A stretch of DNA of 64,000 nucleotides from Geminicoccaceae bacterium (GCA_028279345.1 JANQNY010000033.1:1-64000), one strand, 5' to 3'. Numbered from the stretch's first letter, positions 36,966 to 45,560 are shown. The notes: a model not told the origin generated them from the letters alone. Translations and numbers: made by a program.

Positions 36966-37642
36966 GGCGCGCCGGCCTCGTCCTGCTCTCGGTGCTCTTG
37001 GTCTTGGCGATCCCGATGCCGGCGCTGGGACTTCTGCCCAATCCCTGGGCTGCGGTCGGTCGGCTCGACATCGCCGGCAAGCGCTTCTGTACGGGCACGG
37101 TGATCGCCGAGCGCTCGGTGCTCACCGCCGCCCATTGCTTGTTCGAGCCCGACACCGCTCGGGTGATACCGTTGAGCAACATCGTCTTTCAGGTGGGGTT
37201 GCGTGGTCGCGAGGTGGTGCGCCGGCTGACGCCGCGGGCGGTGCGGTTCGTCGAGGGCTACCTACCGCTGCAGGCCGACCGGCTCAGCGTTCTCGAGCGC
37301 GACCTCGCCGTGCTCGAATTTGCCGAGCCGCTGGGCGCCACGCCGTTGGAACTGCACCCCGGGCGCACCGGCTACGCCGAGCCGCTATCGACGGTCCGCT
37401 ATGGACGGAGCCGCCCACATCGGGTGACCGTCGACCATGGCTGCCGGCTTCGCTTCAAGCTCGGTCGTCTCTGGCAGACGAGTTGTCCTGGCGAGCAGGG
37501 GAATTCTGGCGCGCCGCTCTTGGTGCCATCCGAGCGCGGCCCGCGCATCGCCGCCGTCGTTGTCGCCGTCCGGACCGATTCCCGGCGCAGCTGGCTGCTC
37601 GCGGCACCGCTCGACGGCGGTCGCGTGCTCCCGGACGGCTAG
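36962..37642 (+). CDS. Trypsin-like serine protease
   Basis: 226 residues with a GTG start overlapping the GT4 stop (GTGA). A signal peptide (VLLSVLLVLAIPMPALG) targets it to the periplasm. The catalytic triad can be read directly: H58 in SVLTAAHC, D114 in ERDLAVLEF and S182 in GEQGNSGAP, a conservative variant of GDSGGP. Four cysteines (43, 59, 161, 175) allow two disulfides. Translational coupling to a glycosyltransferase is unusual and suggests joint expression in envelope biogenesis; the substrate is unknown. Confidence 0.9.
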   Translation: MRRAGLVLLSVLLVLAIPMPALGLLPNPWAAVGRLDIAGKRFCTGTVIAERSVLTAAHCLFEPDTARVIPLSNIVFQVGLRGREVVRRLTPRAVRFVEGYLPLQADRLSVLERDLAVLEFAEPLGATPLELHPGRTGYAEPLSTVRYGRSRPHRVTVDHGCRLRFKLGRLWQTSCPGEQGNSGAPLLVPSERGPRIAAVVVAVRTDSRRSWLLAAPLDGGRVLPDG

Positions 37643-37671
37643 GGTTGGGCTCGAGAAGGACCACTCTGAGC

Positions 37672-38265
37672 TCAGAGCGCGATCCAGTACCGGCGGAGCG
37701 GGCCACCGCCGAAGATGTCGTCCACCGTGTTCTCGTGGACCCCACCATTGGCCTCGATCACGGCGGCTGATGCAGGGTTGTCATCATGGCAGGTGAGCAG
37801 AAGCTGCTCCAGGCCCAGCGACCTTGCCTCCGTCTTGCCGAGGGCGAGGAGGCGCTTGCCGAAGCCCAGGCCCTGCAGACGTGGCCTGATGCCATAGCCC
37901 ATGTGGCCGCCTGACTGCCGCAGATAGTCGTTCAGTACATGGCGAAAGCTGAGCTCGCCGACGAACGTCTCGCCGGCGACGAGCCAGTAGAGCGAGAAGG
38001 GCACGGCCGGAACGCTCCGGCCGTTGGGGAGGACGATGTCGCCGGTCTGGGCGACCCGCTCGGCGAGAAAGCCGTCCAGGTCGCGGACAACGGCAGAGAT
38101 CTCGCGCGCGCTCAGCTGGCGCCGGTTGCCGCGACGGAAGCCTTCACGCAGAGCGTCGACAAAGCTCGCACCGAAGCGCACATCAGGTCGTACCAGCCGC
38201 GCCTGCTGTGGCATCACGCGGGCTCGTGCCTGATCGGCGTCGCCGATCCTCAAGGGCCGCGCCAT
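37672..38265 (-). CDS. GNAT-family N-acetyltransferase
   Basis: 197 residues from the ATG at 38265. The GNAT core is at the C-terminal half: [23 protein letters not shown] (beta4), [24 protein letters not shown] (acetyl-CoA pyrophosphate-binding motif A, R-x2-G-x-G), [30 protein letters not shown]. Similar to small-molecule acetyltransferases (SpeG/RimJ-like group). Overlaps the pirin gene end by 16 nt, so probably cotranscribed. Confidence 0.9.
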   Translation of the reverse strand: MARPLRIGDADQARARVMPQQARLVRPDVRFGASFVDALREGFRRGNRRQLSAREISAVVRDLDGFLAERVAQTGDIVLPNGRSVPAVPFSLYWLVAGETFVGELSFRHVLNDYLRQSGGHMGYGIRPRLQGLGFGKRLLALGKTEARSLGLEQLLLTCHDDNPASAAVIEANGGVHENTVDDIFGGGPLRRYWIAL

Positions 38266-39179
38266 GAGGGCAGCGGGGTGAACTCGGCATCGCCATGCAC
38301 GTCGGCGAAGTTCCCCGCTTTCCAGTCCGCCTTGGCTTGCTCGATGCGCTCCTTCGACGACGAAACGAAGTTCCACCAGAGATATCGGGGGCCGTCCATC
38401 GGCTCACCGCCGAGCAGCATGAGCCGGCTCGTGCTCAACGCCTCGACGGTGAGCGCGTCGCCGGGCCGGAACACTAGGAGTTGACCGGCGTCGTGATGCA
38501 CGCCCGCGATGCGGACCGCTCCTTCGGCCACATAGATCGCGCGTTCTGGGTGACCTTCATCCACCGGGAGCCGCGCGCCTGGGTCCATCGCCACGTCGGC
38601 GTAGATCATGTCGGTGAAGGTAGGCACGGGCGACGTGGCACCCCAGAGCGTGCCGGCGATGACCTGCGCGCGTAGGCCCCGGTCCTCGATCACCGGCATC
38701 GTGCCATCGGCGTGATGCGCGAACGCGGGTGCCGTCTCCTCGTGGGACTTGGGCAATGCCACCCATGCCTGGATGCCGAAGAGCGCAGCGCCCCGGCCGC
38801 GTTCTTCCACCGGCGTGCGCTCGGAGTGGCTGATGCCGCGGCCAGCGGTCATCCAGTTGACCGCGCCCGGACGGATGGGGACCGACGTGCCGAGGCTGTC
38901 TCGATGCATGATCTCGCCGCGGAACAGGTAGGTGACCGTCGAAAGGCCGATATGCGGATGCGGCCGGACATCGAGGCCCTGGCCGAGCAAGAACTCGTTC
39001 GGCCCCATCTGGTCGAAGAAGACGAAGGGTCCCACCAGCCGCCGCTCGCGGGACGGCAGCGCGCGGCGTACCTGGAAGCCGCCGATGTCGTGGGCGTGCG
39101 GTAGGACCACGGTCTCGATCGGGTCGATGTCCGCGGCGGTGAACCGGCACTCCGCCTCGCTACAATCGTGCCAGCTCAC
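38250..39179 (-). CDS. Pirin family protein
   Basis: 309 residues from the GTG at 39179 (AGGAGAGGCGG upstream), giving a bicupin protein. The N-terminal cupin metal ligands are in [26 protein letters not shown] (HxH and E) with FFDQMGP before it. The pirin signature [17 protein letters not shown] and the second cupin [15 protein letters not shown] ... LLLGGEP...[11 protein letters not shown] follow. Pirins bind Fe or Ni; bacterial members show quercetinase activity or regulate pyruvate metabolism, and which applies here is unknown. Confidence 0.92.
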   Translation of the reverse strand: MSWHDCSEAECRFTAADIDPIETVVLPHAHDIGGFQVRRALPSRERRLVGPFVFFDQMGPNEFLLGQGLDVRPHPHIGLSTVTYLFRGEIMHRDSLGTSVPIRPGAVNWMTAGRGISHSERTPVEERGRGAALFGIQAWVALPKSHEETAPAFAHHADGTMPVIEDRGLRAQVIAGTLWGATSPVPTFTDMIYADVAMDPGARLPVDEGHPERAIYVAEGAVRIAGVHHDAGQLLVFRPGDALTVEALSTSRLMLLGGEPMDGPRYLWWNFVSSSKERIEQAKADWKAGNFADVHGDAEFTPLPSWRGP

Positions 39180-39264
39180 CCGCCTCTCCTCTCGCTCATC
39201 GTCGGCCGAGAAGGCAGCCCTCGGTCGCCGGCGCAAACCCGGACCTTAGGCGCTCAACGGCCTC

Positions 39265-41526
39265 TCAGCGCGGGACGACGCAGGGCTGGGTCGGCAGCCG
39301 GCGATTGGCGAGCTCGGCCAACGGCGTGCCGCGCTGCTGTTCCCACGTGTGCTCAACAAGTCGCAGGTCGCAGAGCATGGCGTCGCCGAGCGCGTCGGCG
39401 CCGGCGCAGTCCTGCTGCTGCAGGCGTCGGGCGACCTCGACCTCGAAGAGCCAGACACCGAACTGGTCGCGGGGCACCTGACGTCCCGCCGCTGCGGCGA
39501 TCCGGCGCGCAATACCCGTCGTGATGCCGTCGCGGCTTGCGGAGCAGGCGAGCCTGCTCAGGCTCGCGTAGAGCTTCTCGTGGGCGAAGACGTCGGGGCC
39601 GGTGGCGTTGTGCTTGATCCAGGCCAGGGTTTCCAGGATCTTGTCCGGGCCCCGTACCGCCAGGGACACCTGCTGGCGGACCCGGGGGTCCTGGCCGGAG
39701 AGGTCGAGAAGGGCGACGTCTACGGGCATGGACGTAGCGCCTTCGCCGACGACGCCTTCGAGCTCGCGCCAGAACGTCGACGAGCCCAAGGCGGTAAGCG
39801 CCGATATCTCGGTGAGCCAGCCTTGGTCGACCCGAACGAGCGTGGCGTCACGGAGGTCGGCACCAGCAAGCGAGAGACCGTCGACGCCGTTCACCCGACC
39901 TTCGTCGTCGACCCCGACGACGAAGCGGGCGTTTCGGAGATCGGCCCCGTCGAGGCGCGCCCGCGCGAGGTCGCTGTCGATGAAGACGGCACTCCGGAGA
40001 TTGGCGCCGCGCAGGTCGGTGTCGACGAGCTTGCTGCGCGTGAACCTCGCACCGAAGAGGTCGGCGCCGGTGAGGTTGTGCGTGCTCAGATCGACCCCGT
40101 CGAGGTCGGCAAAGGTGAAGGCCGTCTCGAGGATCTTCGCTTGGTGCAGCTTGGCGCCGTCGAGCTCCGCCTTGAAGAGGAAGGCGCCGCGGAGATCGGC
40201 ATTGGACAGGTCGGCGCCCTCGAGGCGGGTATTGCAGAGCGTGACGCCCTTCCACGTCGAGCTGACCTCGCTCGGGCAGCCGCGCATCTCCCCGGCGTGG
40301 TAGTCGCCCAGTTCGGCGAAAGCGAGGCGCGTGTAGACGAGCTTCGCGCCGCGCAGATCGGCGCCTCGCAGGTTGACGCCCGGCAGATGCGTGCCCGTGA
40401 GGTCCGCATAGCGCAGGTCGCGTCCGGCGACCTGGATGGCTGCCGCCATCAGCCGCCAGGCCTCCGCTTCGCCCACCTGCTTGATGAGTTCCGGCGACGG
40501 TGTGCTGATGGCGATGGCGGCCTCGCGCAGCACCAGGTTGCGCCGCGCAAACAGCAGGCTGCGGTCGGGATGCTCCGCGACGAGATAGGTGATGCACAGC
40601 ATGTGGCGGGGCTTTGCCTCACCGACGCTCGTCACGGCGAACAGCCGCAGCGGGTTCAACGTCCAGCCGCTGCAGGCGGGCGTGTCGGAAGCCGATGGCG
40701 TGATATCCTCTGCGACCAGCGCGGCGCCTTCGGCGGGTGGCGGCCCTCCGGCAAGAGCGTTGTCCAGCCTCGTCACGGTGGCCGCCGACGCGCTCACGAG
40801 GGCCCGCTCCAGATGCTCGTCGGGCAAGGTGGCGACGACGAACGCCACGGCCAACACCACGCCCGCAAAACACCCGTTGAGAAGCGACCAGGTTCGGGTC
40901 GGTTGCAGCCGATGGTCGATGGGCGCGGCCGGCGCGGCGCCCCGCCAGGCGACGTGGAGCATTGCCCAGATGGTCACCACATCGATGAGGATGAGGCCGC
41001 GGTGGAGCCAGGTGACCAACGGGTCGTGGAACGGGAGAAAGCGGAGTTGCGCCAGGAGGAGCGTGCCAAGGGGGACGCCCACCAGCGTGAAGGCGACCAA
41101 GAGCGACAACAGATGGGATGACCGGTCCCGCCGCTGTACGCCAGCGACGGCCCACTGCACGACCAGTGCGGTCGGGAGCTGATCCATGATGGTGTCGCGT
41201 TCGGGCCGGTCGCGGACGAGCGCCAATAGCTCGTGCACGCGCAGGAGGAGGTTGCGCACCTGGAGCAGCGCCGCGCCGTGCAGGAGTGCTATGGCGAGGG
41301 GAACGACCACGAAGATGCCGACAAGCGGCAGGCGCGTGCCGATCTGTGGCAGCGGCTTGCTGGTATTCAGAAAGATGTCCTGATGCGACGTCTCGATGAT
41401 CGTCGCGAGGAAAATGAGGCAGACGGTCAATAGCAACGCAGACGACCGACCGACGTCGGTTGCCGCACGCCCGATAGCGTCGACCAGAATCTGTGGGTCG
41501 CGCTCGGTCAATTCACCCTCCCGCAC
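39265..41526 (-). CDS. Large membrane pentapeptide-repeat protein
   Basis: About 753 residues from the proposed GTG at 41526; an open frame extends 70 codons further without support. About five membrane segments occupy residues ~25-230 (ALLLTVCLIFLATII, LVGIFVVVPLAIALL, LVAFTLVGVPLGTLLLA, ILIDVVTIWAMLHVAW, VVLAVAFVVATL), then a soluble region, then pentapeptide repeats from ~380 (DLRYADLTG, NLRGADLRGAKL) to ~590 (LAGADLRDATLV), and a helical tail. It has normal local GC, unlike the pentapeptide gene at 16 kb. The repeat stretch predicts a beta-helix; role unknown, probably interaction at the inner membrane. Confidence 0.84.
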   Translation of the reverse strand: MREGELTERDPQILVDAIGRAATDVGRSSALLLTVCLIFLATIIETSHQDIFLNTSKPLPQIGTRLPLVGIFVVVPLAIALLHGAALLQVRNLLLRVHELLALVRDRPERDTIMDQLPTALVVQWAVAGVQRRDRSSHLLSLLVAFTLVGVPLGTLLLAQLRFLPFHDPLVTWLHRGLILIDVVTIWAMLHVAWRGAAPAAPIDHRLQPTRTWSLLNGCFAGVVLAVAFVVATLPDEHLERALVSASAATVTRLDNALAGGPPPAEGAALVAEDITPSASDTPACSGWTLNPLRLFAVTSVGEAKPRHMLCITYLVAEHPDRSLLFARRNLVLREAAIAISTPSPELIKQVGEAEAWRLMAAAIQVAGRDLRYADLTGTHLPGVNLRGADLRGAKLVYTRLAFAELGDYHAGEMRGCPSEVSSTWKGVTLCNTRLEGADLSNADLRGAFLFKAELDGAKLHQAKILETAFTFADLDGVDLSTHNLTGADLFGARFTRSKLVDTDLRGANLRSAVFIDSDLARARLDGADLRNARFVVGVDDEGRVNGVDGLSLAGADLRDATLVRVDQGWLTEISALTALGSSTFWRELEGVVGEGATSMPVDVALLDLSGQDPRVRQQVSLAVRGPDKILETLAWIKHNATGPDVFAHEKLYASLSRLACSASRDGITTGIARRIAAAAGRQVPRDQFGVWLFEVEVARRLQQQDCAGADALGDAMLCDLRLVEHTWEQQRGTPLAELANRRLPTQPCVVPR

Positions 41527-41653
41527 TATTACCGCGGCGTGTACAAAATGAAACCCAAGGTCGTATCGGTCACAAGCGAGCGGAACGTCCAGGCAACCCG
41601 CCCATCGCCCTGCTTTACAGCGATGGTCGGCTGGGCCTAGACCGCAGCCGAGT

Positions 41654-41966
41654 GGCCGCTTGGTGGAACGGTAGACACAAAGGACTCGGCGTTTTGGGTC
41701 TCCCGGCTGGAAACGGTCGGGTAACAAAGGCGTCAAATTCGGGGAACGCTTGACTGCCGATCCCGAGCCAAGCCTCGCAATGCGCGCGGCGTTGCGGGGA
41801 AGGTGTAGAGACTGGTAGGCGCCCGCCTAAGTCGCCACTCGTGGCGATAGGGCGAAGGGACAGTCCAGACCACGAACCCGGTTCGCCGGGGCGGCGAAAG
41901 CCGAAGTGGTACGTAAAATCCTTAGGGGGCAACCCCGTGCGGGTTCGACTCCCGCAGCGGCCACCA
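41654..41966 (+). tRNA. tRNA-Leu(UAA), interrupted by a group I intron
   Basis: Exon 1 is 41654-41686, exon 2 is 41914-41966. The ligated product folds fully: acceptor GGCCGCT/AGCGGCC, D-stem GTG/CAC, anticodon stem AAGGA/TCCTT with loop CT-TAA-AA, long class II variable arm (GGGG-CAA-CCCC), T-arm GCGGG-TTCGACT-CCCGC, discriminator A and encoded CCA. The class II arm and discriminator A fit leucine tRNA; the anticodon UAA is only formed after splicing. It lies 127 bp upstream, on the opposite strand, of the large pentapeptide gene. Confidence 0.93.
41687..41913 (+). ncRNA. Self-splicing group I intron (Azoarcus-like, IC3 type) in tRNA-Leu
   Basis: 227 nt, no ORF. P1 pairs the exon end GGACU with intron GGUCU at 41697-41701, with the required U-G at the 5' splice site. 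P10 pairs exon 2 UAAAA with UUUUG at 41692-41696, immediately before the P1 guide. The last intron base is G. Core blocks GTCAAATTCGGGGAA, GAGCCAAGC, GAAGGTGTAGAGACT and ACAGTCCAGA closely resemble the Azoarcus tRNA-Ile intron as I recall it. The 3' end carries stems ACCAC/GTGGT enclosing GGC-GAAA-GCC. It should be a small active ribozyme. Confidence 0.92.
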
Positions 41967-42002
41967 TTCCTTGTCGGCAGACGGCTAGTGACGCCTCAAA
42001 TC

Positions 42003-42500
42003 CTAATTTATCGGAGTCCTGACCGGTATGCGGTAGTCCACGCTTGCGGTGCCTTCCACAACAACTTTGGAAGAGCCTTTCTCTTCAATTAAGATATCGA
42101 CTTTACCTAGTTCTAGCCAACTGGAACCGACCTCCTTTGCTTTCGCGACATAAGATTTGCCTGCTTCGAAATTCATAGTTGTTTGTAGACCTGCACGACG
42201 CTTTCCGTGAGTGAACTGCACCACAATCGTGTGTTGGCCTGGTGATACATCAATCGGTTGGTCATAAGCCGCGTCTCTCGGCTCGCTTCCATCGATTCTA
42301 ACAATGGTCGTATATTGGTCAGCTTCGGGCCAGGTATCCGCTACCTTCGAACCTTGGATTGTTGCATTTGTTGTTGCGCTGGATACGCCGGCCTGTGCGT
42401 AGGTTGGATCATCTGTCCAGCTTGCCGACAGCAAAACTGCCAAGGCGATCAACACCGCTCTCGATACGTACGCCCACGTGATAGAGACAGGATTCAGCAT
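42003..42500 (-). CDS. Exported hypothetical protein, AT-richer
   Basis: About 165 residues from the ATG at 42500. A signal peptide (ITWAYVSRAVLIALAVLLSASW...AQA) is followed by a PEGA-like beta domain: TTIVRIDGSEPRDAAYDQPIDVSPGQHTIVVQFTHGKRRAG, where 'VSPGQHTIVVQF' is typical of domains lifting substrates off the envelope. Composition is clearly AT-richer than the flanks. It sits 36 bp from the 3' end of the tRNA, the favoured insertion spot of integrating elements, but no integrase is seen. Confidence 0.65.
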   Translation of the reverse strand: MLNPVSITWAYVSRAVLIALAVLLSASWTDDPTYAQAGVSSATTNATIQGSKVADTWPEADQYTTIVRIDGSEPRDAAYDQPIDVSPGQHTIVVQFTHGKRRAGLQTTMNFEAGKSYVAKAKEVGSSWLELGKVDILIEEKGSSKVVVEGTASVDYRIPVRTPIN

Positions 42501-42838
42501 TGTCAAACTATTTGCCTCCCAATCGAGTATTGTAAATAAAAACCTTCGACAAACAGAGCCGCATAGCTCCTATCTTCTGGAGTGCGTCTTTTTCCTTGCT
42601 CTTTTGTCGAGAAATGTAAGGGTCCTGCTGCGACTCCTGCCGTATAACAACTATGGAGTGTAGCAGCACGTGAGGCAAAGCTTCAAGCATTAGGATGGAC
42701 CGCACTTGCAATCAGAAGCTGCAGTTCAACTACTGGGGGAAGTTGGACGCGGGTTGCCCTCTTTCAAGTGAGATGCCGTCAGCATCCGCAGCAGCTCGAT
42801 GCGGCACCCCCCGTACTCCTGTTGGCAGCGCTCAGCGC
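42501..42838. other. AT-richer intergenic stretch
   Basis: About 338 bp, low in GC through ~42700, with no supported gene. A 61-codon plus-strand frame (42478-42663) lacks any motif. No terminator or RNA gene is visible. Confidence 0.4.
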
Positions 42839-43255
42839 TCAAGGAGCGTGCGAACCACCGCTCTTTCGCTGGAACGCCGCATCGACGCTCCAAGGCCCCG
42901 GTCCGGCGAAGACGATGTAGAGAAAGACGAAACAGTAGAGGATCGCCGCATCGCCACCGTTGTTGACGGGAAAGAAGTCCCGCGGCGCATGCGCGATCCA
43001 GTAGGCGAACGCCATGAGCCCGGATGACAAGAAGGCTGCGGCCCGTGTCTGGAAGCCAAGAACCAGCGCCGCGCCGCAAACCAACTCGATGGCGCCCGCG
43101 ATCCACGACAGCGAGAGAAACTCGACGACACGCTCCGTGGCGGGAAAACCGAGCATCTTCTGCGTGCCGTGCGCCAGGAAAATCAGGCCCGCGACAATGC
43201 GCAGTACGCTGAGGAAAGGTGGTGCCCAAGTGGTCAGCGTTCTCTCACGATCCAA
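42839..43255 (-). CDS. DoxX family membrane protein
   Basis: 138 residues. The TTG at 43255 is the only in-frame start before the fold, and AGAGGG lies ~8 nt upstream. Four membrane segments with the DoxX signature: FLSVLRIVAGLIFLAHGTQKMLGFP, FLSLSWIAGAIELVCGAALVLGF, RAAAFLSSGLMAFAYWIAHAPRDFFPVNNGGDAAILYCFVFLYIVFAGPGPWSVD. In this family, GTQKxxGFP and NGGE/D are the strongest marks. It may form part of a membrane thiol-oxidation or quinone-linked complex; partners are not adjacent. Confidence 0.88.
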   Translation of the reverse strand: MDRERTLTTWAPPFLSVLRIVAGLIFLAHGTQKMLGFPATERVVEFLSLSWIAGAIELVCGAALVLGFQTRAAAFLSSGLMAFAYWIAHAPRDFFPVNNGGDAAILYCFVFLYIVFAGPGPWSVDAAFQRKSGGSHAP

Positions 43256-43556
43256 CAGTTCGCCCTCTCACGGCACAGGTGGCAGCTCCGCGGCGGTTTA
43301 GCCTTAGAGCAATCGCTAGGATTGCCGCGTCATTTATTGCTTTTTCAATAATGTGTCAAATGAAACTAAGATCGGCAGCCAATCAGAGAAGTTTTTATCA
43401 TTAACAATTCAAGTCTAGGTAATGAAGGATGGTCGACCGACGGCGGAGGCCCACAGGCCGACGATCACCCGCCACGGCGGCGAGCGCATCGGCAAGCTCG
43501 AGCCAGCCGTCGGAGGATGCGTGGAGACGCCTTCGGACTTTGGCGGTGCGACGGCC
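43256..43556. other. Intergenic region with a 6-bp hairpin
   Basis: About 301 bp between DoxX and the flavoprotein gene, both leftward. It includes an AT-rich stretch (43320-43420) and GCAATC-GCTAG-GATTGC at 43309-43325, a perfect short inverted repeat. It may hold the DoxX promoter or the FNR-gene terminator. No gene is supported. Confidence 0.4.
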
Positions 43557-44585
43557 TCAAGCGACCTTGAGGCGGCGCTGAAGCTCGCTCGACGAGGTGG
43601 TGTACTGAAACCGGAGCTTGTCGCCGGGCCGTGCGAGCGGGAACGCGCCGCGCGCGGCAAGTGCCGCTTCGTGGAAGCCGGACAGGATCAGCTTGAGCTT
43701 GCCGGGGTAGTGGTTGATATCGCCGATAGCGAAGACCCCCGGCGTCGACGTCTCGAACTTCTCGGTGTCAACCTTGATCAGCTTGTTGTTCTCGAAGTCG
43801 AGCTGCCAGTCGAGGATCGGGCCCAAGCGCATGTCGAGGCCGAAGAACGGCAGCAGCCGCTCGCACGCGACGGCCTCCGGGCCATCCGGTGTCTTCAGAT
43901 GCACCGTCGAAAGTTGGCCGTCGTCGGCCTCCAAGTGATCGATCTCACCCAGGACGAAGCGCATGCGGCCGGCATCGACGGCGGCCATCACTTCGGCGAC
44001 CGAGGCCGGCGCCGCTCGGAACCTGTCGCGCCGGTGGACGAGGGTCAGGCTCTTGGCGCTGTCCAAGAGGCTCAGCACCCAGTCGATTGCGCTGTCGCCG
44101 CCGCCGACGACGGTGATGTGGCGGTCCTCGAACTCGGCCTTCTTGCGGATCGCGTAGAAGACCGACGTACCCTCGAGTTCGGCGATCCCTTCGATCTTGG
44201 GCTTCCTGGGGACGAAGCTGCCGCAGCCGGCCGCGATGAAGACTGCCGCTGCATCGACCACGAGACCGTCGTCCGTAGTGACCTCGAAGCGCCCATCACT
44301 CTTCCGCTCGAGCGTCAAGACCCGCTGGCCGAGACGATAGACGGGCTCGAAGGGCGCCGCCTGCTCTAGAAGCCGGTCAGTCAGCTCTTGGCCGCTCACC
44401 ACCGGCAGGCCCGGAATGTCGTAGATGGGCTTCTCGGGGTAGAGTTCCGAGCATTGCCCGCCGGGTTTGGCGAGGCTGTCGATGACCACCGTGTTGAGGT
44501 CCAAGAGGCCCAGCTCGAACACGGCGAAGATACCTACGGGGCCGGCGCCGACGATGACGACGTCGGTGGACAAGTGCTCGCTCAT
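43557..44585 (-). CDS. Ferredoxin-NADP+ reductase (thioredoxin-reductase-like flavoprotein)
   Basis: 342 residues. FAD-binding VVIVGAGPVGIFAVFE near the N-terminus, ATG/CGS-type motif FIAAGCGSFVPRK, NADP-binding VVGGGDSAIDWVLSL with SLTLVHRRDRFRAAPASV, and C-terminal STPGVFAIGDINHYPGKLKLILSGFHEAALAARGAF. There is no CxxC redox pair, which separates it from thioredoxin reductase and fits the YumC/FNR2 group that transfers electrons between NADPH and ferredoxin or flavodoxin. It diverges from the amidase gene; alone in this region. Confidence 0.9.
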   Translation of the reverse strand: MSEHLSTDVVIVGAGPVGIFAVFELGLLDLNTVVIDSLAKPGGQCSELYPEKPIYDIPGLPVVSGQELTDRLLEQAAPFEPVYRLGQRVLTLERKSDGRFEVTTDDGLVVDAAAVFIAAGCGSFVPRKPKIEGIAELEGTSVFYAIRKKAEFEDRHITVVGGGDSAIDWVLSLLDSAKSLTLVHRRDRFRAAPASVAEVMAAVDAGRMRFVLGEIDHLEADDGQLSTVHLKTPDGPEAVACERLLPFFGLDMRLGPILDWQLDFENNKLIKVDTEKFETSTPGVFAIGDINHYPGKLKLILSGFHEAALAARGAFPLARPGDKLRFQYTTSSSELQRRLKVA

Positions 44586-44672
44586 GACGCTGGAGGGCCT
44601 CCGGAGATAACGGTCGGTCGCGACAGCATGTGACGCGCGCGCGTTCGGACATCAAGATCTTGATGTGATGGC

Positions 44673-45560
44673 TTGCCGTCGGGGCGCGGCGGGTTCTCGC
44701 GTTCTTGTTGGCGTGCCGCCCCGCGTCTATTCCGGAGCGGGGCGGCGCTACGCCCTCTCCTGGAGCCTGAGAGGCTGACCATCTTTCTTCTTCTTGCGCT
44801 TCTCCGATCGATCGGGATCGTCTGCATTGCGGCGGCCGGGCTGCCCCCCTTCGGCCCCGTGGCCGAAGCTGCAACGGTGCGGTGCGATCCGGAGCAGGTG
44901 CGCCTCGCCATCGACATCGGGCACACGCCCGACGCACCGGGCGCGGTCTCAGCGCGCGGACGGCCTGAACACGCATTCAACGTCGATGTCGCCTCGGCTA
45001 TCGCCACGCTGCTCGAAGGGCGGTCGCCGGGTGTCGCCAGTGTGCTGCACGCCCCAGACGCAGCACCCTCGCTGTCGGAAAGGGTCGCGGCCGCCGCTGA
45101 ACACGACGCTGATCTCTTCTTGAGCATTCACCACGATTCGCTGCAGCCGCGGTTTCTCGAGGAATGGCGGCCGGAGGGCGCCGACAGGCCGCTTGAGATG
45201 TCGCGATATGCGGCGGGCTATAGCCTGTTCGTGAGTGACGACAACGCCGATGCCCCGGCGTCGGTCGAATTCGCCAGGAGCCTCGCCTACGCGCTGCAGG
45301 AGCAAGGGTTCGGACCGACTCTGCATCATGCGGAGCCGATACCCGGTGAGAACCGGCCGCTGGTCGACGCCGCGCTCGGTATCTACCGCTTCGATGGTCT
45401 CTACGTCCTACGCAACGCGTCGATGCCCGCCGTGCTCTTCGAGGTCGGCGTGATCAAGCACCCCGAAGAGGAGCTGATGCTGCGCGACCCGCGCACGCAT
45501 CGACAGGTCGCCGAGGCCGTGGCTGCCGCGCTCCAGCACTACTGCACTGGTTCGTTCTAG
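44673..45560 (+). CDS. N-acetylmuramoyl-L-alanine amidase (Amidase_3)
   Basis: Up to 295 residues; the true start is uncertain. The only in-frame conventional start is the TTG at 44673, while a CTG at 44774 sits after GGAGCCTGAGAGG and would begin at a signal-like LTIFLLLALLRSIGIV segment. The catalytic domain is clear: LAIDIGHTPDAPGAVSARGRPEHAFNVDVA (zinc His and Glu), LFLSIHHDS (second His), and the catalytic Glu in MPAVLFEVGVIKHPEEE. It cleaves the amide bond between MurNAc and L-Ala in peptidoglycan, in the periplasm. The substrate region is longer than the E. coli AmiA core. Confidence 0.85.
   Translation: MPSGRGGFSRSCWRAAPRLFRSGAALRPLLEPERLTIFLLLALLRSIGIVCIAAAGLPPFGPVAEAATVRCDPEQVRLAIDIGHTPDAPGAVSARGRPEHAFNVDVASAIATLLEGRSPGVASVLHAPDAAPSLSERVAAAAEHDADLFLSIHHDSLQPRFLEEWRPEGADRPLEMSRYAAGYSLFVSDDNADAPASVEFARSLAYALQEQGFGPTLHHAEPIPGENRPLVDAALGIYRFDGLYVLRNASMPAVLFEVGVIKHPEEELMLRDPRTHRQVAEAVAAALQHYCTGSF

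Noticed and set aside
39349-41121. 590-codon frame opposite the pentapeptide protein
   Set aside because: Repetitive Glu/Val/Gly-rich sequence mirrors the pentapeptide repeats; no family match.
41680-41700. Reading the tRNA anticodon as CAA by keeping C41687 in exon 1
   Set aside because: Group I splicing needs a U at the exon end, and P1 and P10 only fit with the junction after U41686, which gives UAA.
42478-42663. 61-codon plus-strand ORF in AT-rich tract
   Set aside because: Overlaps the start of the exported protein gene and has no supporting signal.
43422-44369. 315-codon frame opposite the FNR gene
   Set aside because: Shadow of a well-defined flavoprotein gene, with no ribosome-binding site.
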